This document shows, piece after piece, positions 52,994 through 60,746 of a stretch of DNA of 64,000 bases. Source of the DNA: Rhodobacteraceae bacterium QY30 (GTDB taxonomy: Bacteria; Pseudomonadota; Alphaproteobacteria; Rhodobacterales; Rhodobacteraceae); the NCBI GenBank assembly GCA_002356635.1, contig CP023454.1:2030501-2094500 (forward strand). Reading direction: 5' to 3'. Made by a program: the position numbers and the translations under genes. Numbering within the stretch: position 1 is the stretch's first letter; every line of letters begins with the position of its first letter. The notes under the pieces were generated by a model. It saw only the letters and a list, made by a program, of their open reading frames with translations, was not told where the DNA came from and ran no database searches.

Positions 52994-55012
52994 CTAGTCG
53001 AAATCGTAGGCAAACCCTGACGCGCCACCGCGCACGGTTACCCGCTTCAGAGGCCGCCCCTCCAGCGCGCGGCCGAGGACCTGGCGGCTCAGCTCGGGCA
53101 ACAGGGTGTTGGTCACGATGGCGTCGATCATCCGCCCGCCGGATTCGATTTCGGTGCATCGCGCCTTGATAAGCCCCATCGTTCCTTCCCCGATCACCAG
53201 TTCGGCCCCATGTCCGGCCTGAAGCCGGTCCGAGATGCCGCGCAGCTTGTGGTCGGCGATCGCCTCGATCATGGCGTCGGACAAGGGGTAATAGGGGATC
53301 GTCACCAGCCGCCCGAGCAGCGCCGCCGGAAACACCTCAAGCAGGGGCGCCCGAAGTGACGAGGTCAGATCATCGATATCGGTCCTGCCCCGGCCTTCAT
53401 CCGTCAGGGCCATGATTTCTTCAGTGCCGACATTCGAAGTAAGCAGAATCAGCGTGTTCTTGAAGTCGATCCGCCGGCCTTCGCTATCGTCCATCATCCC
53501 CTTGTCGAAGACCTGGAAGAAGATTTCGTGCACATCGGGGTGCGCCTTTTCGACTTCGTCCAGCAGCACCACCGAATAGGGCCGCCGCCTGACCGCTTCG
53601 GTCAGCACCCCGCCTTTGCCGTAGCCGACATATCCCGGCGGTGCGCCCTTCAGCGTCGAGACGGTATGCGCCTCCTGGAACTCGCTCATGTTGATCGAGA
53701 TGAGGTTCTGTTCGCCCCCATACAGGGCATCGGCCAGTGCCAGTGCGGTTTCCGTCTTGCCGACCCCGGATGGACCGCACAACAGGAAGACGCCAACGGG
53801 TTTTTCGGGTGCGCCCAGACCCGCGCGTGCCGTCTGGATGCGGTTGGCGATCATCGCCATCGCATGGTCCTGACCCACGACGCGCCGGCCCAGGATCGAA
53901 GCGAGTTTCAGCGCACGTTCGGTCTGGCTGGCCAGCATCCGCCCCATCGGGATGCCCGTCCAGTCCTGCACGACGTCGGCCACCGCATTGCGGTCGACCG
54001 AGGGCAGGATCAGCGGGCGTTCACCTTGTTGCGCGGCCAGTTCCGCCATGCGGGCACGCAGGTCAGCCAGTGTCGCAGTGCGTTCCGCCTCTGACATCGG
54101 ATTGGGCTGCGCCAGACCGGCGGAGTCTGTCCCGCCCTCTTCTCCCGCGGTCGCGTCCTTGGCTGCCCCGCCGTCAGCCTCAGCGGACGAAAGGTCACCC
54201 AAGGTATCGGTCTGATCCAGCGCCCCGCCCAATCCGCGCAGCTTCTGGCGCAGGTCCAAGATCCGCTCGACCAGATGTTTTTCGGCGTCCCACCGCAGGT
54301 TGGCGGCGTCGAGCGCGGCGCGCACTTCGACAAGCCCCGCATCGACTGCCGCCCGCCGCTCGGCCACGTCGATGCCAATGGCGTCCTCGCGGTCGATGAT
54401 CCCGGCCTCGATCTCAAGCGACCGAAGCCGGCGCTCGGTATCTTCGACTTCGGCAGGGGTGGCGTGCTGGCTGACGGCGACGCGTGCGCAGGCGGTGTCC
54501 AGAAGGCTGATCGCCTTGTCGGGCAACTGCCGCGCGGGGATGTAGCGGTGCGAAAGCGTCACCGCCGCTTCGATTGCCACGTCCAGAACCTCGACCTTGT
54601 GGTGCTTTTCCAGCACCCCGGTAACGCCCCGCACCATCCGCACGGCGGCGTCTTCGGACGGCTCCTCGACCTTGACGACCTGGAAACGACGGGTCAGGGC
54701 CGGGTCTTTCTCGATATGCTCCTTGTATTCGGCCCAGGTGGTCGCGGCGAGAGTCCGGAGTTCGCCGCGCGCCAATGCCGGTTTGAGAGGGTTCGCCGCA
54801 TCCCCGGTTCCGGCTGCGCCCCCCGCGCCGATTAGCGTGTGCGCTTCGTAGATGAACAGGATCACCGGCTTTTCCGAAGACTGCACCTCGTCGATCATCT
54901 GCTTCAGGCGTTTCTCGAATTCCCCCTTCATGCTGGCGCCCGCCTGCATCAGGCCGACATCCAGCAGAATGCAGTTCAACCGGTTTCAGCTGCGGCGGCA
55001 CATCGCCCCACG
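52994..55012 (-). pseudogene. clpV: T6SS sheath-recycling ATPase ClpV, N-terminally truncated
   Basis: About 665 of roughly 880 residues remain. Domain 2 is intact in sequence: Walker A GPSGVGKTETALALADALYG, Walker B VVLLDEVEKAH, and a ClpV-type C-terminus. Domain 1 lacks its Walker A, and its Walker B reads ILFIYEAHTLIG, with Tyr in place of the essential Asp (codon at 54848-54850). A frameshift separates DVPPQLKPVE (54980-55012) from LDVGLMQAGASMKGE. The truncation point meets the IS6 end at 55030. No other T6SS gene is in the window. Confidence 0.82.
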
Positions 55013-55029
55013 CCAGCCGAAGGGCGAAG

Positions 55030-55623
55030 GGTGCTGTCAGACAAATGCGAGCTGGTCTCCGTTTGCCCCGCTCACGCCGATCTCAGGCCGCGAGAAGTCA
55101 ACGCCACTCGGCAAGAGCGGCGGCGCGGTTGGTCTTGAAATTGTCCCGGCAGTAGAGGGCGCGCTCGTGGTTGAAGTGGTTCTGGACCGAGGCATGGACT
55201 GCGGCGAACTTCTGCAGCGTTCGCATGCGGCGGAAGCGCAGCATCCCCCGCTCGCGCCTTCGGAACGGCAGGTGCGAATTCTCGGCGCGATTGTTAAGCC
55301 AGCGGCCGGTTTCGCGATCATCGCCTCGGCCGAGGTCTTTCAGTGCCGCGCCGTAGGACCGGAGTCCATCGGTGACGAAGGTGTCAGGCCGGCCGTGGCG
55401 GCGCAGAGATTTCCTGATGAATTTCAATGCGGCCTTGCGGTCCCGGGTCTTCGTGACGAAGTTTCGAGGATCTCGCCCTCATGATCTACCGCCTGCCACA
55501 GGTAGTGCTGCCCGCCGTTGATCTTCACGAAGGCTTCGCCAAGTGCCATCTCCACTGGCTCGATCGCATGCAGCCTGCGCGTCGTCGCCGGATCTCGGCG
55601 GCGAACAGCGGCCCGAAGCGGTT
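55030..55623 (-). mobile_element. IS6-family element A, truncated copy
   Basis: Starts with the terminal repeat GGTGCTGTCAGACAAATGCG. The minus strand holds transposase blocks TFVTDGLRSYGAALKDLGRG and NRAENSHLPFRRRERGMLRF. After a frameshift near 55427, [20 protein letters not shown] follows. It stops at the left end of the IS3-family element at 55624. N-terminal codons and the right end are missing. Confidence 0.8.
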
Positions 55624-55676
55624 TGAACCGCGCCGGGTTTGGCGGAGGCTCCAACTCCTGAGTAGGATGGAGCATC

Positions 55677-56000
55677 ATGAGCAAGACGACGAACAAGTTT
55701 TCCCCCGAAGTGCGTGAACGCGCGGTGCGGCTGGTCTTCGACAACGAGGGGCAGCATGGGTCGCGCTGGCAGGCGGTCGTGTCGATTGCCGCGAAGATCG
55801 GCTGTTCTGCCCATACCCTGAACGAGTGGGTGAAGAAGGCCGAGGTCGACAGCGGCAAGCGGGCGGGCATCCCGACCGAGATGGCCGAGAAGATGAAGGC
55901 GCTGGAACGTGAGAACCGCGAGTTGCGTCAGGCGAACGATATCCTTCGCAAGGCCAGCGCATATTTTGCGATGGCGGAGCTCGACCGCCGGTCGAAGTGA
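55677..56000 (+). CDS. IS3-family transposase OrfA (107 residues)
   Basis: Helix-turn-helix region [20 protein letters not shown] followed by a leucine-zipper-like coiled coil ([20 protein letters not shown]). No A AAA AAG heptamer is seen near its end, so the frameshift signal, if any, is of another type. Confidence 0.87.
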   Translation: MSKTTNKFSPEVRERAVRLVFDNEGQHGSRWQAVVSIAAKIGCSAHTLNEWVKKAEVDSGKRAGIPTEMAEKMKALERENRELRQANDILRKASAYFAMAELDRRSK

Positions 56001-56905
56001 TGGTGGGTTTCATCGACGCGCACCGGGATGCGCACGGGGTCGAGCCGATCTGCAGCGTGCTGCCGATTGCCCCGTCCACCTATTATGATCACCTGGCGAA
56101 GCGTGCTGACCGGTCACGGCTGTCGGATCGTGCCCGCCGGGACGAAGCTCTGCGCCCCGAGATCCTTCGGGTCTTCGAAGAGAACTGGCGGGTCTATGGC
56201 GTCCGGAAGATCTGGCGGCAGCTTGGCCGCGAGGGCTTCGATGTCGCGCGATGCACGGTCGCGCGGTTGATGAAGAGCATGGGGATTCAGGGTGTTATCC
56301 GGGGGAAGCCGCACCGAACGACGCTCCCGGACAAGAGGGCACCTTGTCCGCTGGACAGGGTGAACCGGCAGTTCCGGGTGCCCGCGCCCAACATGCTGTG
56401 GGTGTCGGATTTCACCTACGTCGCCACCTGGAAGGGGTTCGTCTATGTCGCCTTCGTCATCGACGCCTATGCCCGTCGCATCGTGGGCTGGCGGGTCAGC
56501 ACTTCGGCCCATGCGGGGTTCGTCCTCGATGCCCTGGAGCAGGCGGTGCATGATCGCCGTCCCGGAAAGGGCATGGGGCTTGTCCACCACAGCGATCGCG
56601 GCAGCCAGTATCTGTCGATCAAATACACCGAGCGACTGGCAGAAGCCGGGATCGAGCCCTCTGTAGGCAGCGTCGGCGACAGCTACGACAACGCACTGGC
56701 CGAGACGATCAACGGCCTGTTCAAGGCTGAAGTCATCCACCGCCGTGGCCCCTGGCGCAGCTTCGAGGCAGTCGAGTATGCCACGCTGGAATGGGTCGAC
56801 TGGTTCAACAACCGCCGCCTGCTTGAGCCGATCGGGAACATCCCGCCCACAGAAGCCGAGGCCAACTTCTATGCTGCTCTGGAAACTGAACCCATGGCCG
56901 CGTAA
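55997..56905 (+). CDS. IS3-family transposase OrfB (302 residues)
   Basis: DDE core: [20 protein letters not shown] (first Asp), [20 protein letters not shown] (second Asp), [20 protein letters not shown] (Glu). The frame starts at GTG 55997 in the -1 phase relative to orfA, and ATG 56000 is an alternative start. It looks intact. Confidence 0.88.
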   Translation: MMVGFIDAHRDAHGVEPICSVLPIAPSTYYDHLAKRADRSRLSDRARRDEALRPEILRVFEENWRVYGVRKIWRQLGREGFDVARCTVARLMKSMGIQGVIRGKPHRTTLPDKRAPCPLDRVNRQFRVPAPNMLWVSDFTYVATWKGFVYVAFVIDAYARRIVGWRVSTSAHAGFVLDALEQAVHDRRPGKGMGLVHHSDRGSQYLSIKYTERLAEAGIEPSVGSVGDSYDNALAETINGLFKAEVIHRRGPWRSFEAVEYATLEWVDWFNNRRLLEPIGNIPPTEAEANFYAALETEPMAA

Positions 56906-57389
56906 CTAACGAAAATCAGCCTCCGGCAAACCCGGTGCGGTTCAGCATGGACGGCGGCAAACTTCTGCAGAGTGCGCATTCGCCGGAACCGCAGCATCGC
57001 CCGCTCGCGCCTCCGGAAAGGCTGGTGCGAGTTCTCGGCCCGGTTGTTCAGCCACCGGCCCGTCTCGCGGTCATCGCCACGGCCGAGATCCTTCAGAGCG
57101 GCCCCGTAGGAGCGCAGGCGATCCGAGACGATGGTGCTTGGCCGCCCATACCGTCGCAGAGCTTTCTTCAGGAATTTCAAGGCTGCCTTGCGGTCGCGGG
57201 TCCTGGTGACGAAGCTTTCAAGAACCTCGCCTTCATGATCCACGGCCCGCCAGAGGTAGTGGCGCTCGCCGTTGATCTTCACGAAGACCTCGTCGAGGTG
57301 CCATTTCCATCGGCTCGATCGCATGCAGTCTGCGCGCCGTTGTATTGACCCAGTGAAAATCTGCTCATGCTACAAAGGAGACGGTAGCG

Positions 57390-57707
57390 ATGAGTTTGAC
57401 GATGGACGACAGCATCAAGCGGTGGACGGCCAAGCGTAAGACGGCGCTGGTCGTCGAGATCATCCAGGGCAAGACGACCGTGGCAGAGGCCAGTCGGGCC
57501 TATGACCTTTCGCCGTCCGAGATCGAAGGCTGGGTCGACGACGCCAAGCGCGGCATGGAGAATGCTCTGCGTGCGAACCCGCTTGAGATCCGCGAGCAAT
57601 ACGAGAAGCAGCTGAAGGAGCTGCAGGAGGCCTATGGCGAGGCCATGTTGGAGCTGCGCGCCAGAAAAAAGCTGGCGGCCCTCATGGAGCGGGAGGACGA
57701 CAAATGA
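57390..57707 (+). CDS. IS3-family transposase OrfA (105 residues)
   Basis: HTH-type protein with KTTVAEASRAYDLSPSEIEG and a C-terminal coiled coil ending ARKKLAALMEREDDK. Its stop overlaps the orfB ATG (ATGA at 57704). Confidence 0.87.
   Translation: MSLTMDDSIKRWTAKRKTALVVEIIQGKTTVAEASRAYDLSPSEIEGWVDDAKRGMENALRANPLEIREQYEKQLKELQEAYGEAMLELRARKKLAALMEREDDK
57665..57671 (+). promoter_or_regulatory. Programmed -1 frameshift heptamer (A AAA AAG)
   Basis: orfA codons are AGA AAA AAG, so A AAA AAG is in the right phase. The -1 frame is open from 57671 through the orfB start, which allows an OrfAB fusion. Confidence 0.75.
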
Positions 57708-58525
57708 TCCGGACGCTCCATGAGGGCCTTCTGGCGGACGGGATCGCGGTGCCTCTGAGCAAGCTTTGCGCCTGGTTCGGCGTGCCGCGGCGCACGGTCT
57801 ATTACAAGCCGACCAAGGCCACCCCGAAGGTCGATCCGCGCTTCGCCGATCCGATCAAGGCGATGATCGAAAAGGAGCCTTCCTTCGGCTATCGCACGGT
57901 GGCCTGGCTTCTGGGCTTCAACAAGAACACCGTTCGGAGGATCTTCCAGATCAAGGGCTGGCAAGTCCGCAAGCGCCCGATCGGCATGCGGCCCCGGATC
58001 GAAGCGGTGCCCTCGGTCGCAACCGCCCCGAACGAACGCTGGTCCACCGACCTCTGCCGGGTCTGGTCCGGCCGCGACGGCTGGACCACGCTGGCCTTGG
58101 TGATCGACTGCCATACCCGCGAACTGTTGGGCTGGCATCTGTCGCGATCCGGCAAGGCCACCACTGCCGCCAGCGCCTTGGAGCATGCCCTGATCAACCG
58201 GTTCGGCACCTTGGGAAAGGTCACGTCCGAGTTCCTTCTGAGGTCCGACAATGGCCTGGTCTTCACCAGCCGCCCCTACACCGCCCTGGTCAGGAGCTAC
58301 GGCCTGAAGCAGGAGTTCATCACGCCACACTGCCCGCAGCAGAACGGCATGGTCGAGCGTGTGATCCGGACGATGAAAGAGCAGTGCATCCATCGCCAGC
58401 GCTTCGACAGCATCCAGCATGCGACCCGCGCCATCGGCGACTGGATCAGCTTCTACAACCACCGCCGCCCACACCAGGCGCTGGACATGAAAACCCCCGC
58501 TGAGGCATTCGCTTTAGCAGCTTAA
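57704..58525 (+). CDS. IS3-family transposase OrfB (273 residues)
   Basis: DDE residues are visible in WSTDLCRVWSGRDGWTTLAL, FLLRSDNGLVFTSRPYTALV and PQQNGMVERVIRTMKEQCIH. An N-terminal HTH_21-type region contains SFGYRTVAWLLGFNKNTVRR. Intact, in -1 phase to orfA. Confidence 0.88.
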   Translation: MIRTLHEGLLADGIAVPLSKLCAWFGVPRRTVYYKPTKATPKVDPRFADPIKAMIEKEPSFGYRTVAWLLGFNKNTVRRIFQIKGWQVRKRPIGMRPRIEAVPSVATAPNERWSTDLCRVWSGRDGWTTLALVIDCHTRELLGWHLSRSGKATTAASALEHALINRFGTLGKVTSEFLLRSDNGLVFTSRPYTALVRSYGLKQEFITPHCPQQNGMVERVIRTMKEQCIHRQRFDSIQHATRAIGDWISFYNHRRPHQALDMKTPAEAFALAA

Positions 58526-58816
58526 CCTGTGCAGATTCCGCTGGGTCAATACACCGTCGCCGGTTCTCGGCCGCGAACAGCGGCCCGAAGCGGTTCCACC
58601 AGAAGCGAACGGTTTCGTGACTGATCTCGATGCCGCGTTCGTGAAGCAGATCCTCGACATTGCGCAGCGACAAAGGAAAGCGGACATAGAGCATGACCGC
58701 CAGGCGGATGACCTCGGGGCTGGTCTTGAAGTACCGGAAAGGGGAGCGACGGGACATGCCAGAAAACTATCCACCGCCCCATCCCGGCTCAAGATAAGTT
58801 TCTCTGACAGTGCCCT

Positions 58817-58915
58817 GGGCTGGTCTTGAAATACTTGAATGGGGAACGATGGGACTTGCTGGAAAGCTAAACCCCGCCCTGCCCCGTCTCAAGAAAAGTT
58901 TCTCTGACACTGTCC
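58817..58915 (-). mobile_element. Extra IS6 right-end fragment
   Basis: Directly after the end of element B there is a second, diverged right end: GGCTGGTCTTGAAATACTTG near 58828 and AGTTTCTCTGACACTGTCC ending at 58915. It is the leftover of another IS6 copy, so at least three IS6 copies were involved here. Confidence 0.7.
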
Positions 58916-59076
58916 CCTGCCCGGCTCAACCAACTTTGCTCTGAGAAGAGCCCTTTCCCGTTGTAGTTTTTCTTGCCAAACCGCGTCGTAAGGCGAGGCA
59001 TCAACAAAAAAAGGCCGGCATCGGGTGATGCCGGCCAAGTCTTCGCGTACGGGAGGTGCGCTTCGGTAAACTGGCG

Positions 59077-59652
59077 TCAGATATATCCAGCGCCCGCCAG
59101 CACCCCGAAGCTCGCGATGGCGAAGCCGGCGGCGCGCTTGAACATTTCCCCATGGTGTCGGGCAGCGATCACCGACCTGGCACCCAAGAGGTGCAAGGCC
59201 ATGGTCGCCGCGACGAAGCCTGCGACATAGACCCATGCCATACCGCCTGCCGGCATCTCGGCGCCATGTGCGTGCCCATGAAACACGGCGAACAGGCCTA
59301 CGATCCCGGTGGCCGTCAGCAAGGCGGGCCGGGCGTTCAGCATGATCATCACGCCAAAGGCGACCGATGACAGGACGATGGCCGTCTCCACACCCACAAG
59401 CGGCAATCCCGCCAAACCAAGCAGCGCGCCGACGATCATCATACTGACAAAGCTTAGCGGCAAGACCCAGATCGCCCGGCCGCCGATCGTGGCACCAAGG
59501 ATCCCGACTGCCACCATCGCGGCCAGATGGTCCACACCGGTCAGTGGATGGCTGATGCCTGCCCCGAGTCCGAGGTGGTTCGGGTCGCCAGTGTGGGCGA
59601 GGGCCACGCCCGGAACAAGCACGAGCGCCGTCAAGAGAAGTCGGATATTCAT
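59077..59652 (-). CDS. ureJ: HupE/UreJ-family membrane protein (nickel permease candidate)
   Basis: The 191-residue protein has a signal-like first helix (MNIRLLLTALVLVPGVALA) and the family hallmark HPLTGVDHLAAMVAVGILGA near residue 35, with a second histidine block VFHGHAHGAEMP. About six helices. HupE/UreJ proteins are nickel importers tied to hydrogenase or urease. It is divergent from ureA, 215 bases away, fitting nickel supply to the urease. The shorter start (59652) was chosen for its signal helix and the GGAGCT before it. Confidence 0.87.
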   Translation of the reverse strand: MNIRLLLTALVLVPGVALAHTGDPNHLGLGAGISHPLTGVDHLAAMVAVGILGATIGGRAIWVLPLSFVSMMIVGALLGLAGLPLVGVETAIVLSSVAFGVMIMLNARPALLTATGIVGLFAVFHGHAHGAEMPAGGMAWVYVAGFVAATMALHLLGARSVIAARHHGEMFKRAAGFAIASFGVLAGAGYI

Positions 59653-59719
59653 GTGATAGCTCCTTTCAACCTTATCATGATTAGGGTCCGCGTCCGCCCC
59701 ATCCCGCAATGCCCCGAAA

Positions 59720-59756
59720 GGGTAGGAAAATGCCGGGCCGGATTCCTGACCTACCC
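59720..59756 (+). other. Stem-loop in the ureA leader
   Basis: GGGTAGG (59720-59726) pairs perfectly with CCTACCC (59750-59756) around a 23-base loop that can itself pair. It lies 112 bases before ureA. It fits no riboswitch class recognised here; a role is unproven. Confidence 0.3.
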
Positions 59757-59867
59757 GGACAGGTATCTATTCAGCCGCTGCTTGCCGGCCTTTCATCGAG
59801 GCGAAGGGGAATTCGGATCGCCCCTGACACTTCCGAAAGCCCGTCAAGACGCGAAAGGTTTATCAAG

Positions 59868-60179
59868 ATGCACCTCACGCTTCGTGAAGAAGAGCGAATG
59901 CAGATCTGGGTGGCGGCAGAAATGTCGCGCCGCAGGCTCGAAAAGGGGATGAAGCTCAATTATCCCGAAGCCATAGCCGTCATCTCGGATGAAATTCTGG
60001 AACGCGCCCGCGAAGGCTCGATCCCGATGCTGACCGACATGATGGAATATGGTGCGACGATCCTAGGTCGCGACAATGTCATGACCGGCGTCGCTGAAAT
60101 GCTGACCATCCTTCAGGTCGAGGCCTTGTTCCCGGACGGAACCAAGCTTGTGACCATCATGAATCCCATCCGAAACTGA
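59868..60179 (+). CDS. ureA: Urease gamma subunit
   Basis: The 103-residue protein matches UreA (usual 100): LTLREEERMQIWVAAEMSRR at the start, LNYPEAIAVISDEILERARE in the middle, VEALFPDGTKLVTIMNPI at the end. The frame extends upstream without similarity; ATG 59868 follows GAAAGG by ten bases. First gene of the urease operon. Confidence 0.92.
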   Translation: MHLTLREEERMQIWVAAEMSRRRLEKGMKLNYPEAIAVISDEILERAREGSIPMLTDMMEYGATILGRDNVMTGVAEMLTILQVEALFPDGTKLVTIMNPIRN

Positions 60180-60198
60180 AAAGGGCGAGGAAACAGCA

Positions 60199-60705
60199 AT
60201 GTCGAAGAAATGGACCCCGCCGCCGCTTCCCAGGTCGATCATACCCAGTGAAGCCTTCGATGTCGGAATGCCGGAGAAATGTGGTTTTATTGAATTCGCC
60301 AAGGACGACATCGAAATCAATACCGGCCGACGCACCATCGAACTTGTGTTGGTAAATACCGGCGATCGGCCAGTCCAGATCGGTGCCCATTACCATATCG
60401 CGGAATGTAATCGCGCCATGGCGTTCGACCGAGAGGCCGCCTTCGGGATGCGGTTGGACATCGCCTCGGGCACGGCCGTCCGCTTCGAGCCGGGCCAGAG
60501 CCGCAAGGTGCAGTTGACGACCTATGTCGGGCGCGAAGTCGCATTCGGTATGAACAACATGACGAACGGAACTGTACGCTCAGACATCATCCGCGAACAG
60601 ACAGTCCAGCGCCTGCGCGCCAACGGCTACTGCTTCGAGGGTGAGCGCTACAAGGTCCGAGACAAGCCCGACACAGTTCATGCGGGCAACGGGAACGCTG
60701 TCTGA
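60199..60705 (+). CDS. ureB: Urease beta subunit, divergent
   Basis: The 168-residue protein contains the UreB core (LVLVNTGDRPVQIGAHYHIA ... MRLDIASGTAVRFEPGQS). It departs from the family in ECNRAM (usual EVNxAL) and at the end of the core (YVGREVAFGMNN). It is longer than usual (about 100-140) through an N-terminal Pro-rich piece and a C-terminal tail (RLRANGYCFEGERYKVRD). It lies 19 bases after ureA. Confidence 0.88.
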   Translation: MSKKWTPPPLPRSIIPSEAFDVGMPEKCGFIEFAKDDIEINTGRRTIELVLVNTGDRPVQIGAHYHIAECNRAMAFDREAAFGMRLDIASGTAVRFEPGQSRKVQLTTYVGREVAFGMNNMTNGTVRSDIIREQTVQRLRANGYCFEGERYKVRDKPDTVHAGNGNAV

Positions 60706-60746
60706 CGCCCAAGCCCATCCGCCCCAAGGAAATTCAGGACAAAGCC

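Larger units (their letters stand above)
55624..56944 (+). mobile_element. Complete IS3-family insertion sequence (1321 bases)
   Basis: Left end TGAACCGCGCCGGGTTTGGC and right end, read inward, TGAACCGCACCGGGTTTGCC form clear inverted repeats. It carries overlapping orfA and orfB. The flanks (GGTT on the left, GCAT on the right) do not match, so no target duplication remains. The left flank is IS6 element A and the right flank is another diverged IS6 copy. Rearrangement after insertion is the simplest reading. Confidence 0.87.
57341..58553 (+). mobile_element. Complete IS3-family insertion sequence (1213 bases) inside IS6 element B
   Basis: Ends are TGTATTGACCCAGTGAAAAT at the left and, read inward, TGTATTGACCCAGCGGAATC at the right. 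A 4-base target duplication CCGT lies at 57337-57340 and 58554-58557. Both orfs and the slippery site are intact, so it is probably young. Confidence 0.9.
56945..58816 (-). mobile_element. IS6-family element B, interrupted by an IS3-family element
   Basis: The minus-strand transposase is in two parts. The N-terminal half (58757-58558) runs MSRRSPFRYFKTSPEVIRLA to [12 protein letters not shown]. The C-terminal half (57336-56945) includes WHLDEVFVKINGERHYLWRA, STIVSDRLRSYGAALKD and NRAENSHQPFRRRERAMLRF. They join in frame when 57341-58553 and one CCGT copy are removed. The right terminal repeat TCTGACAGTGCC ends at 58816. The left end is lost at the IS3 element ending 56944. Confidence 0.83.

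Noticed and set aside
55030-58915. Composite transposon carrying cargo between IS6 copies
   Set aside because: Everything between the IS6 ends is other IS sequence; no passenger gene is present.
59709-59867. Cobalamin or guanidine riboswitch before ureA
   Set aside because: The conserved bases of those classes are not found in the leader; only a simple stem-loop is visible.
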